64,000 nt of DNA from Prevotella sp. (GCA_017619375.1 JAFZSL010000056.1:1-64000); one strand, 5' to 3'; positions 32,087 through 42,379 are shown, counted from the first letter of the stretch. Numbers and translations are program-made. Notes: generated from the letters alone by a model not told the origin.

Positions 32087-33535
32087 TCACCAATTGTCCG
32101 TCCGGAAGGGGAACAACGGCAGGCCTGCGCCGTTCTTGAGGTTGCCCAACTGGAAGTTCTTGAAGCAATAGCGTATGGCCACCGGATGGTCCACCTCGGG
32201 GCACGTTATCTTGATGGTCTCGTCCCACTCGCCACCACCTGGTTGCCAGAAATGCACGGCCGTGGCAGGATGAAACACACGGTCGGCGCCAGCGACCTCG
32301 AAACCTTGTATGTCCTCAAACCTGTTGATGCTGCCATAGTCGTCTTTCAAGTGAATGTGGACGGTGCTGCCGTCTATCTTCATATCCTTGAACGACGGAC
32401 TCTTGCACCACACGTCTCCCATGCCGTAGGTCTGGTTGAGCGCGAGCAAGGCGAGTCTGCGTCCCACCGGTTTCTTCTGTGCCGGGTGAATCTGCGTGGT
32501 TTCATACGGATAGGCGAGGTCGTTGGTGCAAACGAGTCCGCAATTGGGGATTTTCGTCGATGCAATGAACTGTTGCTCACGCAGCCTTGCCCCGTTGTCG
32601 CCATCCACATTGTCATAATGATAGGGGGCTATCTCCACAAAATAGAACGGTATGTTTCCCAAACCGAACTGCCCTCTCCATTGGTTCACGAGCAGTTGCA
32701 GACGTTCCGAATATTGGTTACCCGGATCGCCCACATTGGAGCATCCCTGATAATAGATGATGCCCTTAACGGTGTAGTTGAGGATGGGATTGAAGGTGCC
32801 GTTCCCCCACACCAGTTGGCGATGGTAGTCCCATTCATGGCCATTGACGATGCCCATGGTGTCGAGAGGCTCCGTGGTGTGTTTCTGCAGGTTTTCCCGT
32901 GTCAGCCAGCTTTCCACGCGCGTACCGCCTTTGTTGGCAATCACCAATCCTATAGGCACGTTGAGGGTGCTGTTCAGCGCCTGTGCGAAGAAATATCCCG
33001 TGGCGGATGCATCACCCACCGTGGCAGGGCCTATCTCGCGCCACTCGCAGTCGGCATCCTCCAAGGGAGTCATGCTCATCACGCTGGGCACCTTCACATA
33101 GTGTATGCCCTTGTATCGTCTTGCTTGCAACACCTCTTCGTTGTAACCTTCGACGGGGCAGTTGCCGAAGCCTTTCACCGGCATTTCCATGTTGCTTTGT
33201 CCGGCACACACCCAGACCTCTCCGGAGAGCACGCCGTTGATGGTGACTATCTCGCCATCATCGAAAGAAATCGACAACGGCGTGTAACTGGCAACAGGAG
33301 TGGCTACTTTCACCATCCATTTTCCGTCTTTCCCGGTTTTGGCCTTGTAGGTCTGCGTGGTCCATGAGACACTGACGGTGACGTCTTTGCCAGGTTCGTC
33401 CCATCCCCATAATCGTGCTTCCGTATTCTGTTGAAGCACCATGTTGTCGCCAATGAGGTGTGGAAGTCTCACTTTGGCTTGTACACATGCCATCACAAGC
33501 ATGGCTACTGCAAGGCAAAAGGTTTTTTTTCGCAT
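32087..33535 (-). CDS. Secreted sialate O-acetylesterase-like SGNH hydrolase
   Basis: 482 residues from ATG 33535, which gives a clean signal peptide (MRKKTFCLAVAMLVMACVQA). A beta-sandwich N-terminal part (LIGDNMVLQQ, a family hallmark) is followed by the SGNH nucleophile block VCAGQSNMEMPV and, near the C-terminal end, the His-containing block ETTQIHPAQKKPVGRRLALL. Family members remove O-acetyl groups from sialic acids, and many Bacteroidetes relatives act on acetylated plant polysaccharides. Expected in the periplasm or at the surface. Confidence 0.9.
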   Translation of the reverse strand: MRKKTFCLAVAMLVMACVQAKVRLPHLIGDNMVLQQNTEARLWGWDEPGKDVTVSVSWTTQTYKAKTGKDGKWMVKVATPVASYTPLSISFDDGEIVTINGVLSGEVWVCAGQSNMEMPVKGFGNCPVEGYNEEVLQARRYKGIHYVKVPSVMSMTPLEDADCEWREIGPATVGDASATGYFFAQALNSTLNVPIGLVIANKGGTRVESWLTRENLQKHTTEPLDTMGIVNGHEWDYHRQLVWGNGTFNPILNYTVKGIIYYQGCSNVGDPGNQYSERLQLLVNQWRGQFGLGNIPFYFVEIAPYHYDNVDGDNGARLREQQFIASTKIPNCGLVCTNDLAYPYETTQIHPAQKKPVGRRLALLALNQTYGMGDVWCKSPSFKDMKIDGSTVHIHLKDDYGSINRFEDIQGFEVAGADRVFHPATAVHFWQPGGGEWDETIKITCPEVDHPVAIRYCFKNFQLGNLKNGAGLPLFPFRTDNW

Positions 33536-33646
33536 TTCTAAGAATGATTTAAGTATGACATGGTATGGTCTGGATATTTGTCCCATAGACCCATAGTGAT
33601 ACTTGAAACACTATAGATACCAGGGATGCCAGAAGTCCCAAAGGTT

Positions 33647-34789
33647 TCAACTGATGTATTCGAGGAATTCCTTCCTCACTCCCCTTCCTGCTCCTTTTTG
33701 CAGCAGCACCATCTGTCCCCAGTTGCCCTCCACCAGCACCCATCCTTTAGCGGTGTGTGCCATGTCGAAGGCCACATAGCGATGACAAGATGGCAATGAG
33801 CGGTGCATTTCCTCGATAAGATGCATCAACGCGTCCCATTCGGGCACCTGCCACCCCATGTATTGCATACCAGAGTCGGGGTGCTTCTCAAAATGATGCC
33901 CGTGTTCGTCAAACCCCTCCGTGCAGATGCGCCCGGTTTTCACGTCAATACCTGCTCCAATTCCTCCGCTGACGCCATTGTCCACGATGGCCCCGTGGCG
34001 TCCTGAGCGGAATAGAGGTGTGAGGTTGTGGTGCACGCCCTCTTTGGTAAGAAACGAAGCCACACGCACGGTGTTGACCGAGGTGGTGTTCCAAGAAGCC
34101 ATTTCCTCCGATTGTATGATAGGCTCCTCCAGAATCCATGAGCCATGGTCGTAGAGTTTTTTGTAGACCTCCTCCGCCTTGGCCGCATCCTTGGGCTTCA
34201 GCATATAGGCGTTTTTTCCAAAACAGCCGGTGAGTTCCTTGACAAAGAAACGCGGATGTCGAGAGAAGAAAGCCATGAAATCCTCTTTGGTTGCATCGGG
34301 TCCCACCTTGCAGGCCTCACGATGGAAAAATGGTTTCATCAACTGATAGAAGCGCCATTTGTCGGCATGGTCATTACGCACTTCAGCCCCGAAAATCTCA
34401 TGGAGCACCCGCCATCTTTCGTGATCGGGAAGATAAGTGGCTCGCTCTTTGAAAGACAAGTGGGGGAAGTCGAACATGAAATATTCCAAAGGAGTGATTT
34501 CCAATGCCAACTTGCTTTGTATCATATCCTTCTCCAACCTTTTCCGTTCTTCTGGCTGGACTCCTTCCGGCAGATTCTCCTGGATGGCTTTATCGATGTA
34601 TTGCTTGAGGTATGGGAACACTTTCCTCCCAAAATAATAGTTATTCCAGCGTAGGAACGCACCTTCTTTGGGCAAAATATGGTTGACGTAAAAATCCCCG
34701 TTGCCATCACTGCCACCCATGGTTCGACGCATGAAATGGTCGGTTTTCTGGATTGCCTTTCCAAGAAGGCGGATAAGTTGATTGATCAT
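33647..34789 (-). CDS. Sugar-transfer-associated ATP-grasp protein
   Basis: 380 residues. It matches the ATP-grasp family found near sugar-transfer and capsule genes (PF14397 type): FFVKELTGCFGKNAYML (ATP-binding strand and loop), NTTSVNTVRVASFLTKEG, GGIGAGIDVKTG, and the acidic metal-binding end WVLVEGNWGQM. It probably ligates an amino acid or similar acid to a glycan or carrier with ATP; the substrate is unknown. It has no signal peptide, so it is cytoplasmic. A -7 box (TATCTTTG on the minus strand) lies 35 nt upstream. Confidence 0.85.
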   Translation of the reverse strand: MINQLIRLLGKAIQKTDHFMRRTMGGSDGNGDFYVNHILPKEGAFLRWNNYYFGRKVFPYLKQYIDKAIQENLPEGVQPEERKRLEKDMIQSKLALEITPLEYFMFDFPHLSFKERATYLPDHERWRVLHEIFGAEVRNDHADKWRFYQLMKPFFHREACKVGPDATKEDFMAFFSRHPRFFVKELTGCFGKNAYMLKPKDAAKAEEVYKKLYDHGSWILEEPIIQSEEMASWNTTSVNTVRVASFLTKEGVHHNLTPLFRSGRHGAIVDNGVSGGIGAGIDVKTGRICTEGFDEHGHHFEKHPDSGMQYMGWQVPEWDALMHLIEEMHRSLPSCHRYVAFDMAHTAKGWVLVEGNWGQMVLLQKGAGRGVRKEFLEYIS

Positions 34790-34823
34790 CAGACAATTGG
34801 ATTAAGATATTTCTTTTGTAATG

Positions 34824-34831
34824 CAAAGATA
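34824..34831 (-). promoter_or_regulatory. -7 box of the ATP-grasp gene
   Basis: TATCTTTG on the minus strand, 35 nt before the start codon. No clear -33 TTTG is present. Confidence 0.5.
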
Positions 34832-35116
34832 ATGATATTATGTGGAATGCGAAATAAAACACCAACTTTTTTATATCCATTCCCTACAACATCCATCACC
34901 CCCAGGGCTCCCCATGCGCGGAAAAGGGTGAAAGATGGTTCAAGATGTGTAAACGCACTTTGAAAAAGCAGGTCATAAATACCATACAAAACTGTATATC
35001 AGTAAATTACAAAACCATCTACCAAATTGGAGCATAACGTAGAAGACACCACCATTGAGCAAAGGCAGTGGTCAAGATGCGCCTCTGCAATGCAAAGCAA
35101 AAAAAAGGTTATTTGC
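34832..35116. other. Intergenic region between divergent genes
   Basis: It lies between the ATP-grasp gene and the esterase gene. Apart from the two outward promoters at its ends, I see no gene or clear structure. Confidence 0.5.
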
Positions 35117-35147
35117 TTTGCATTGCGCTCGCTTTTCACTACCTTTG
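35117..35147 (+). promoter_or_regulatory. Promoter of the esterase gene
   Basis: -33 TTTG (35117-35120), 19-bp spacer, -7 TACCTTTG (35140-35147). The spacer contains CGCTCGC and CACTA, as in 19626-19656. Confidence 0.8.
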
Positions 35148-35237
35148 CAAAAAATTTGCGTGATGACAAGGCGCACGGCATGAAAGCAGGGCCGATGTGC
35201 ACAAGGATTGCCACGCGAGGTAAAAAAGATTGCAACC

Positions 35238-36059
35238 ATGACAAGAAAAATCTTATTGTTGACAGCATTGCTCGCTGTTACGGCCACACTTACGGCCCAA
35301 AAAATCCAAGTAATCAACCTATGGCCCAAGGGAGCCCCCAACCGAAGCGGAATAGCCAATGACACCGCCAAGGTTTGGGCATACCTTCCCGCCGACAAGA
35401 AGGCCACAGGGCGTGCCATCGTCATCTGTCCTGGAGGCGGATATTCCGGACTTGCCATGGACCACGAGGGACACGAATGGGCCAAATTCTTCCAAAACAT
35501 GGGCATCACCGCCTTCGTGCTCAAATACCGAATGCCCAACGGCAATCCCGAAGTGCCCATCTCCGATGCAGAAGAAACCATCAAGATGATAAGGCGCAAC
35601 GCCATGCAATGGCATATCAAATCCAACGAAGTGGGCATCATGGGGTCTTCGGCAGGAGGGCACCTCGCCTCCATCGTGGCCACCCTTTCCGAAAGGAACG
35701 CCAAGCCGAATTTCCAAATCCTCTTCTATCCTGTCATCACCATGATGCAGGGCTATTGCCACCAAGGTTCGCACGACAATTTCCTGGGCAAGGGCAACCA
35801 GAAACGCAAGGAGAAGAATTACAGCAGCGACCTACTCGTAACACGCACCACCCCGCGCGCCTGGATTGCACTCAGCGACGACGACAACGTGGTGGAGCCT
35901 TCCAACGGCACCAACTACTATTTGGAACTTTACCGCCACGACGTGCCAGCCTCGCTGCACGTCTATCCTGACGGAGGACACGGTTGGGGCAGCCGCCTGA
36001 GTTTCAAATACCACATCGAGATGATCATGGAACTGAAAGCCTGGCTCGACAGTTTCTAA
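35238..36059 (+). CDS. Secreted alpha/beta-hydrolase esterase (acetylxylan-esterase-like)
   Basis: 273 residues from ATG 35238, with a signal peptide (MTRKILLLTALLAVTATLTA). The oxyanion-hole block is PGGGYSGLAMDHEG (about 65-78), the nucleophile Ser138 is in GIMGSSAGGHLAS, an acidic residue is in ALSDDDNVVEP, and the His is in YPDGGHGWGSR. This is the BD-FAE/hormone-sensitive-lipase-like esterase group, often acting on acetylated or feruloylated xylan. It stands 99 nt before a secreted beta-galactosidase, which fits combined glycan breakdown. Confidence 0.9.
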   Translation: MTRKILLLTALLAVTATLTAQKIQVINLWPKGAPNRSGIANDTAKVWAYLPADKKATGRAIVICPGGGYSGLAMDHEGHEWAKFFQNMGITAFVLKYRMPNGNPEVPISDAEETIKMIRRNAMQWHIKSNEVGIMGSSAGGHLASIVATLSERNAKPNFQILFYPVITMMQGYCHQGSHDNFLGKGNQKRKEKNYSSDLLVTRTTPRAWIALSDDDNVVEPSNGTNYYLELYRHDVPASLHVYPDGGHGWGSRLSFKYHIEMIMELKAWLDSF

Positions 36060-36158
36060 GCCGCTATTCTTCCTATGGATAATAGTCTTCCTATGATTAC
36101 ATAGGACCACTTATAACCACCTAAAATCACCTATAATCACCTAAAAAAAATTTCCGCC

Positions 36159-38540
36159 ATGAAAACCCTGAAACTGTTGCTGACAGCCATTCTCCTCATG
36201 GCCTTCACCGTCGCAGCGACGGCACAAAAGAGAGAGACCTTCGCCATAGGCGACAAGACGTTCCTGCTCAACGGGAAACCGTTTGTCATCAAAGCAGCCG
36301 AGGTACACTACCCCCGCATCCCACAACCTTATTGGGAGCACCGCATCAAGATGTGCAAGGCCTTGGGTATGAACACCTTGTGCTTATATGTCTTTTGGAA
36401 CATCCACGAACAACAAGAAGGTCAATTCGACTTCACCGGCAACAACGACGTGGCTGCCTTCTGCCGTTTGGCCCAAAAAAACGGCATGTATGTGATAGTC
36501 AGGCCGGGACCATACGTCTGCGCCGAATGGGAAATGGGCGGACTGCCTTGGTGGCTGCTGAAGAAGAAAGACATCAAACTGCGCGAGCAAGACCCATATT
36601 TCATGGAGCGGGTGAAAATCTTCGAGCAGGAGGTGGGCAAGCAACTCGCACCCCTCACCCTCGCCAATGGAGGCCCCATCATCATGATACAGGTGGAGAA
36701 CGAATACGGCTCCTACGGAGAGGACAAACCATACGTTTCGGAAATCCGCGACTGCCTGAGAGGCATCTATGGCAACGACGTGGCACTCTTCCAATGCGAC
36801 TGGTCGAGCAACTTCACCAAGAACGGCCTCGACGACCTCATCTGGACGATGAACTTCGGCACCGGCGCCAACATCGACGACCAATTCCGCCGACTTGGCG
36901 AACTGCGTCCCAACTCCCCGCAGATGTGCTCGGAATTTTGGAGCGGATGGTTCGACAAATGGGGAGCACAACATGAGACACGCCCCGCCAAGGACATGGT
37001 GGCTGGCATGGACGAGATGCTCTCCAAAGGCATCAGTTTTTCCCTTTACATGACCCACGGAGGCACCTCCTTCGGCCATTGGGCTGGAGCCAACAGCCCC
37101 GGTTTCGCACCCGATGTCACCTCTTACGATTACGACGCACCCATCAACGAATGGGGTCTCGCCACACCCAAGTTCTGGGAACTGCGCGAGATGATGACAA
37201 AATACAACAGCGGCAAGAAGATGCCCGCCGTCCCCAAGGCACCGATGGGCATCATCACCGTGCCGAAGTTTGAACTAAAGGAGTTCTCATCCATCTTCAA
37301 CGCCACCGACTATATCGCGAAAGAAGGTGGTCTGAAGACTTTCGAGGAAATGGACATGGGCTGGGGTGCCATATGCTATATCACCACTCTGCCGGCCATC
37401 AGCGAACCAAGTGTGCTCACCGCTGACTTCCACGACTTCGCACAAGTGTTTGTCAATGGCAAGTACATTGGGAAAATCGACCGCGTGAAGAATGAGAAAA
37501 CCCTCACCCTGCCACCCGTGAAACAAGGCGACGAACTGGAAATCCTTGTGGAGGCGATGGGGCGCATCAACTTCGGCAGGGCCATCAAGGATTTCAAGGG
37601 CATCACAAGCGAAGTGACCATCACTTCTGAGATTGCCGGCATCGAGACCACTTGGAAACCACTCCAATGGACAAAAATCACATTGCCCGACACATACGAG
37701 AAAGCCACAGAAGCATTCTTGCACAACAACGACTACACCCAACCCGATAATGCCGTGCGCCTTGGAGGGAAGGTGATGTGGAACCGTGACGGCCTCGACC
37801 TGGTGAGCAAGCGCGGCTACTATCGCGGCTACTTCAACCTCTCGAAGGTGGGCGACACCTTCCTCAACTTCGAAACCTGGGGCAAAGGACAAGTTTGGGT
37901 CAACGGCCATGCCATGGGGCGCATCTGGAGCATCGGTCCGCAGCAGACGCTCTACATACCTGGCTGCTGGCTGAAGAAAGGCAAGAACGAAGTCATCGTG
38001 CTCGACGTGGCGGGACCACGCGAGACCATCGTATGGGGACAGGCAGAACCCGAACTGAACAAGTTGCAGTTGGAGAAGAGCAACAAGCACAACAACATCG
38101 GCGACAAGCCCGACCTCAACTCCGCCACACCGGTATCGACAGGTACCTTCAAGTCTGGCAACGGATGGCAGACCATCAAGTTCGACGGACAGAAGAAAGG
38201 CCGATACCTCGCCATGGAATGTCTCTCTGCGCAAGATGGCAAAGGTCAAGTGGCCATAGCAGAACTTTACCTGCAAGGCGCCGATGGCAAACGACTCAGC
38301 CGCGAGCCCTGGACGACAAAATACGCCACGTCGGAAGAGGAGAACGGCAATCACACCGGTGACAAGGTCTATGACCTGCAAGAGTCCACCTTCTGGCAGA
38401 CGGAGAAAGGCTCAGCCCTGCCCCACCTCCTCGTCATCGACCTCGGTTCGGTGCAGACCATCACCGCCATCGAATATCTCCCACGGGCAGAGCAGGGAGC
38501 ACCCGCCAGCGTAAAGGATTTCAAAATCTACCTCTATTAA
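36159..38540 (+). CDS. Secreted GH35 beta-galactosidase
   Basis: 793 residues with a signal peptide (MKTLKLLLTAILLMAFTVAATA). The GH35 barrel covers about residues 30-350: EVHYPRIPQPYWEHRIKMCK, GGLPWWL, the acid/base Glu182 in QVENEYGSYG and the nucleophile Glu259 in MCSEFWSGWFDKWG. Beta-sandwich domains follow (about 385-650), then a C-terminal discoidin (F5/8 type C)-like domain (about 680-793) that probably binds carbohydrate. It removes terminal beta-galactose from oligo- or polysaccharides outside the cytoplasm. Confidence 0.95.
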   Translation: MKTLKLLLTAILLMAFTVAATAQKRETFAIGDKTFLLNGKPFVIKAAEVHYPRIPQPYWEHRIKMCKALGMNTLCLYVFWNIHEQQEGQFDFTGNNDVAAFCRLAQKNGMYVIVRPGPYVCAEWEMGGLPWWLLKKKDIKLREQDPYFMERVKIFEQEVGKQLAPLTLANGGPIIMIQVENEYGSYGEDKPYVSEIRDCLRGIYGNDVALFQCDWSSNFTKNGLDDLIWTMNFGTGANIDDQFRRLGELRPNSPQMCSEFWSGWFDKWGAQHETRPAKDMVAGMDEMLSKGISFSLYMTHGGTSFGHWAGANSPGFAPDVTSYDYDAPINEWGLATPKFWELREMMTKYNSGKKMPAVPKAPMGIITVPKFELKEFSSIFNATDYIAKEGGLKTFEEMDMGWGAICYITTLPAISEPSVLTADFHDFAQVFVNGKYIGKIDRVKNEKTLTLPPVKQGDELEILVEAMGRINFGRAIKDFKGITSEVTITSEIAGIETTWKPLQWTKITLPDTYEKATEAFLHNNDYTQPDNAVRLGGKVMWNRDGLDLVSKRGYYRGYFNLSKVGDTFLNFETWGKGQVWVNGHAMGRIWSIGPQQTLYIPGCWLKKGKNEVIVLDVAGPRETIVWGQAEPELNKLQLEKSNKHNNIGDKPDLNSATPVSTGTFKSGNGWQTIKFDGQKKGRYLAMECLSAQDGKGQVAIAELYLQGADGKRLSREPWTTKYATSEEENGNHTGDKVYDLQESTFWQTEKGSALPHLLVIDLGSVQTITAIEYLPRAEQGAPASVKDFKIYLY

Positions 38541-38598
38541 AGAATAGGGATATTAGAGACCTTAGGAATATTAGGGTCACTGGAAAAAACAAAAAACC

Positions 38599-39249
38599 AT
38601 GCCCAAGCATTACCTCCAACGGCTTATCGACGAAGGCGAGCACCAGCAGCAAGACTTCAAATACAAAGTCACCGATGCCTGCAAACTCGCCAAGTCGGTG
38701 TCGGCATTCGCCAACACCGATGGCGGCCGCCTGCTTGTCGGCGTGCGCGACGACGGCCACCTCTCCGGAGTCAGGTCTGAGGAAGAGATATACATGCTGC
38801 AGGAAGCCGCCACCCACTATTGCCACCCCGCCTCCGACATCAAGTTCGAGACCTTCGTGGCAGAGGGACGCACCATTGTGGTGGCCACCGTGCCTAAAGC
38901 CCAACACAAGCCCATCAAGGCACTTGGCGACGACGGGAAATGGAAAGCCTACATCCGTGTGGCCGACGAGAACATCGTCGCCTCGCCCGTGCATCTCCGC
39001 ATTTGGCGCGATGAAGAAACCAGCAAAGGCATTCTGGTGAACATCGGCGATGAAGAGCAACAAGTGATGCAAGCCCTCAAAGGTCCTCCGGGCATCACCC
39101 TCCGGCAGGTGGAGCGCACATCGGGTGTGGGACATCACCGCACCGTCAACATATTGGCAAAACTTGTGAGATTCGAACTGGTCCAATGCCAGTTCTATAA
39201 GCAACATTTCGCCTTTTATACCAATTATTATGAAAATGGGAAAACATGA
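38599..39249 (+). CDS. AlbA_2 (Schlafen-like) ATP-binding domain protein
   Basis: 216 residues. The AlbA_2 domain is at about 8-130: QQDFKYKVTDACKLAKSVSA, FANTDGGRLLVGVRDDG, then the HKPIKALGDDGKW region. A C-terminal winged-helix-like part (about 155-200, TLRQVERTSGVGHHRTVNIL) follows. Proteins of this group are often called putative DNA-binding or transcriptional regulators; the true activity is unknown. It leads a three-gene run with the DUF4105 protein 7 nt later. Confidence 0.87.
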   Translation: MPKHYLQRLIDEGEHQQQDFKYKVTDACKLAKSVSAFANTDGGRLLVGVRDDGHLSGVRSEEEIYMLQEAATHYCHPASDIKFETFVAEGRTIVVATVPKAQHKPIKALGDDGKWKAYIRVADENIVASPVHLRIWRDEETSKGILVNIGDEEQQVMQALKGPPGITLRQVERTSGVGHHRTVNILAKLVRFELVQCQFYKQHFAFYTNYYENGKT

Positions 39250-39256
39250 CCTTCTT

Positions 39257-40543
39257 ATGAAGAAAAGCAAACAGCGTCTGTGTCTGACAGCCCTCATCCT
39301 GACCCTTGCCTCCCTCACAACACCCTTCGTGACCGCTGCGCAAGACACCACGGGAACATCCCCAGCCAAGGTGACACCTGTCGACACCGCCAAGGTGGAA
39401 CTGCTACCCGACAGCAGCAACCTGGCCGTTGTCAGCCTGCTCATCGCCTCACCAGGCAAGGAGGGTTTTTATGCTTTGGGGCATAGCGCCTTACGATTGA
39501 AAAGTCCCGTTCATCACCTCGACTATTGTTATTCCTACAACACCATAGAGGAACCTGGCCCGCTCTTCAACATCCTGTTGCTTATGGGACAGATGAAAGC
39601 CGCCTACGAACCCGTGCCTTATGAGACCTACATGGAGCGTTATCGCAACGAGCAACGAGGAGTGACGGAATACACGCTCAACCTCACCCTTCACGAAAAA
39701 CAGGAACTGTGGCGACTGATGGACAACCAAGTGAAGAAAGGCTACACACTGCCTTTCGACTTCATGTTCAACAACTGCACTTCCACCATCTTCCGCAGTG
39801 TCAGCACGGTGATGTACAAGGAGGACTTCGACTTCCCACAGGTGGAGCCGCTCACCCTCAGCACACGCGACTGCTTCGAACACATCTACCGACAGACGCC
39901 ATGGCTCGACTTCATGGGAATCACCTTCCTCACCGCATACGCCCGTGAGCAACAGCCCATCGACATCATGATCAATCCCTCGCTATGGGCGCAACTCCTG
40001 CCCCAAACCGACATCGTGGGACTGGATGGCGCCCGTCGTCCGGCACTGGCAGAACAGCCAATAGCGCTTCTGCCCAACAAACTACAGGTCAAGCCATCCA
40101 TATGGACGCCCACGCTGGTCTTCTCCATCCTCTTGTTGCTGACCTTACTGGTGACCGCCGGCCAATGGTTCCTACATTGGAGAAGGCTGCCCCGGACGTT
40201 CGACAGCATCCTCTTCATCGTCCACGCCCTTGTCTCGGCCTATCTGCTTTTTGCATCGTGTACATTGATGTTCGGCACCTTCTGGAATTGGATGCTCCTG
40301 GTATTCAACCTCATCCCCTTGCTCCTGTGGCTTTTCGGCAGGAAAAAGCCATGGCACCGACGCGTATGGCTCCCCTATGCCGCCGTCATCCTCGCCACGA
40401 TGATTCTTCTGCCTTTCGTGACGGGGAACATAGAAATCCCACACCAACTTATCTTCGCCACCCTCCTCACGCGCTGCGTCAGCAAGCATTTCGAACCGAG
40501 GTTGACGCCCCAACCACAGCCAAAAGCAACCAGAAAGTCATGA
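39257..40543 (+). CDS. DUF4105 membrane protein (Lnb-like lipoprotein N-acyltransferase candidate)
   Basis: 428 residues from ATG 39257; ATG 39230 would overlap the preceding gene. A signal-anchor (MKKSKQRLCLTALILTLASL) is followed by the DUF4105 domain at about residues 58-275, with His76 in GHSALRL and Cys174 in FNNCTSTIF, a likely His/Cys catalytic pair. Four to five hydrophobic helices follow (about 285-410). From memory, a DUF4105 member has been reported as Lnb, the Bacteroides enzyme that N-acylates lipoproteins; whether this copy does so is inferred. The stop overlaps the next start by 4 nt. Confidence 0.82.
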   Translation: MKKSKQRLCLTALILTLASLTTPFVTAAQDTTGTSPAKVTPVDTAKVELLPDSSNLAVVSLLIASPGKEGFYALGHSALRLKSPVHHLDYCYSYNTIEEPGPLFNILLLMGQMKAAYEPVPYETYMERYRNEQRGVTEYTLNLTLHEKQELWRLMDNQVKKGYTLPFDFMFNNCTSTIFRSVSTVMYKEDFDFPQVEPLTLSTRDCFEHIYRQTPWLDFMGITFLTAYAREQQPIDIMINPSLWAQLLPQTDIVGLDGARRPALAEQPIALLPNKLQVKPSIWTPTLVFSILLLLTLLVTAGQWFLHWRRLPRTFDSILFIVHALVSAYLLFASCTLMFGTFWNWMLLVFNLIPLLLWLFGRKKPWHRRVWLPYAAVILATMILLPFVTGNIEIPHQLIFATLLTRCVSKHFEPRLTPQPQPKATRKS

Positions 40544-42240
40544 ACCATGCCGTGAGACTGCCTTCCATAGAACGCCCCTGGCAGAAATACCACCGGCAAA
40601 CCGACATCGACGCACCTTTGCCCGACAGCACGGTCTATGAATTCCTGGTGGAAAACAACCACGACCACCCATCCGACATCGCCCTGCTCTATCTCGACAC
40701 CGCCATCACCTATGGCGAACTCTTCGTGCGCATCGACCAATGCGCAAAGGCACTATTGGCGCAAGGGGTCGGCCGTGACGACATCGTGACCGTGGCCCTG
40801 CCTTGCATGCCCGAAGCCGTCGTGGCTTTCTACGCCATCAACCGTATCGGAGCCATCGCCAACATGACACACCCCTTGGCCAATGCAGAGGACACCTGCC
40901 GGCACCTTAACGAGACCAATAGCAGCGTCCTCCTGATGTTCTCAGGAAACCTTGGCGTGACAAGCCAGGTGCTCGAAAACACCAAGGTGAAGACTATCGT
41001 CGTGGCTGGAGCAATGGTTGGTGGGCGCAATCAGAGTGGTCTAACTAATCCGAAGAACAATCAGACAAGACAATCCGTGCTTTCATGGGAGGACTTCATC
41101 TTGCAAGGCGGCGGCACCCATTTGCCAACGCCCACAAGGGCCTCCAACGACTTCGCGCTCATCTCTCATACCGGTGGCACCACGGGAACACAGAAAGGAG
41201 TGGTCTGCACCAACCTCAACCTGCAGGCAGAGATTTTCCAAGGGTTGGCAGGCATCGATTACCAGCGCCAAGAATGTCTCTTGGCCACCCTGCCCCCCTT
41301 CATCAACTACAGCCTGGTGAGCACCATCCTCAGACATCTTTCCCATGGTCTGAAAGTGGCACTCGTTCCACACTACCAACCAGAGAAATTCGTGGAGTAT
41401 GTCCAGAAATACCACGTCGACCACATCCTCACCATCCCGGCATACTGGAAAGCCATCCTGCACATCCCCCATATCGAACAAGCCGACCTCTCCCAACTGA
41501 AGTTCCTCGCATCGGGAGGCGAACACATGGACTTGAAGACGGAGGAGGAGGTCAACAGCCTGCTGAAACGATGTGGAGCAAAGGGAGGGCTCATCAAAGG
41601 CACGGGAATGACGGAGATGACCTGCGCCACCACCTATTCCCTCCCCTGGCGCAACCCACCCGGCAGCGTGGGAAGTCCGCTGGTGAAGACCAACTGCAAA
41701 ATCGTGGACACCGACACGGGCGAGGAACTCACCTACAACCAAGAGGGAGAGGTGTGCTTCTCCGGACCAACCCTCATGGCGGGCTATTACAACAACCCCG
41801 AAGCCACGCGGCAGGTCATACACACCGACCTGACTGGCACACGCTGGCTGCACACCAGCGACCTCGGATACATTGACGAGGACGGCATCCTCTTCATCAC
41901 GGGGAGAATGAAACGACTCATCCTCATACGCGACGACAAGGGGATGGTGACCAAGATTTCTCCATATCGCATCGAACAATTCATCATCACGTTGCCCGAA
42001 GTGGAGGACTGTTGCGTGGTGGGAGTCGGCGACGAACATCACATTGCACACGCGAAGGCGTTTGTGCAACCCATAGGGGGCGACACCACCTCGTCCCGTC
42101 TCGCCGATGACATCATGCAAGCCTGTCAAGCACACCTGCCCGCCTATATGACACCCCGGGAAGTGGTGTTGCTCCCACAACTCCCCAAGACGGAAAGGGG
42201 GAAGACCGATTTCCGGGCTTTGGAGCAAATGGCGAAATAA
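40540..42240 (+). CDS. AMP-binding (ANL) ligase
   Basis: 566 residues. The ATP motif is ISHTGGTTGTQKGVV (about residues 206-220), A5 is GTGMTEMTCATTYS, the adenylate/hinge block is SDLGYIDEDGILFITGRMKR, and the C-terminal catalytic lysine is probably in PKTERGKTDFRAL. The substrate is unknown; the long family includes fatty-acyl-CoA/AMP ligases. It overlaps the DUF4105 gene by 4 nt, so the two are co-translated. An apparent longer frame upstream is read-through of that gene. Confidence 0.88.
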   Translation: MNHAVRLPSIERPWQKYHRQTDIDAPLPDSTVYEFLVENNHDHPSDIALLYLDTAITYGELFVRIDQCAKALLAQGVGRDDIVTVALPCMPEAVVAFYAINRIGAIANMTHPLANAEDTCRHLNETNSSVLLMFSGNLGVTSQVLENTKVKTIVVAGAMVGGRNQSGLTNPKNNQTRQSVLSWEDFILQGGGTHLPTPTRASNDFALISHTGGTTGTQKGVVCTNLNLQAEIFQGLAGIDYQRQECLLATLPPFINYSLVSTILRHLSHGLKVALVPHYQPEKFVEYVQKYHVDHILTIPAYWKAILHIPHIEQADLSQLKFLASGGEHMDLKTEEEVNSLLKRCGAKGGLIKGTGMTEMTCATTYSLPWRNPPGSVGSPLVKTNCKIVDTDTGEELTYNQEGEVCFSGPTLMAGYYNNPEATRQVIHTDLTGTRWLHTSDLGYIDEDGILFITGRMKRLILIRDDKGMVTKISPYRIEQFIITLPEVEDCCVVGVGDEHHIAHAKAFVQPIGGDTTSSRLADDIMQACQAHLPAYMTPREVVLLPQLPKTERGKTDFRALEQMAK

Positions 42241-42379
42241 AACAACACCAAGGCGCATCCTTCTTCTCTTCTTGACTTCGTAGCCCCTCTTTATCCAAAC
42301 CTGTTTACCTTTTTGTTTTTTCTGTATTAAAGGTTAGAGAGAACAAGAACTGTATGTTGGATTAAAAAAATCGGTATTT

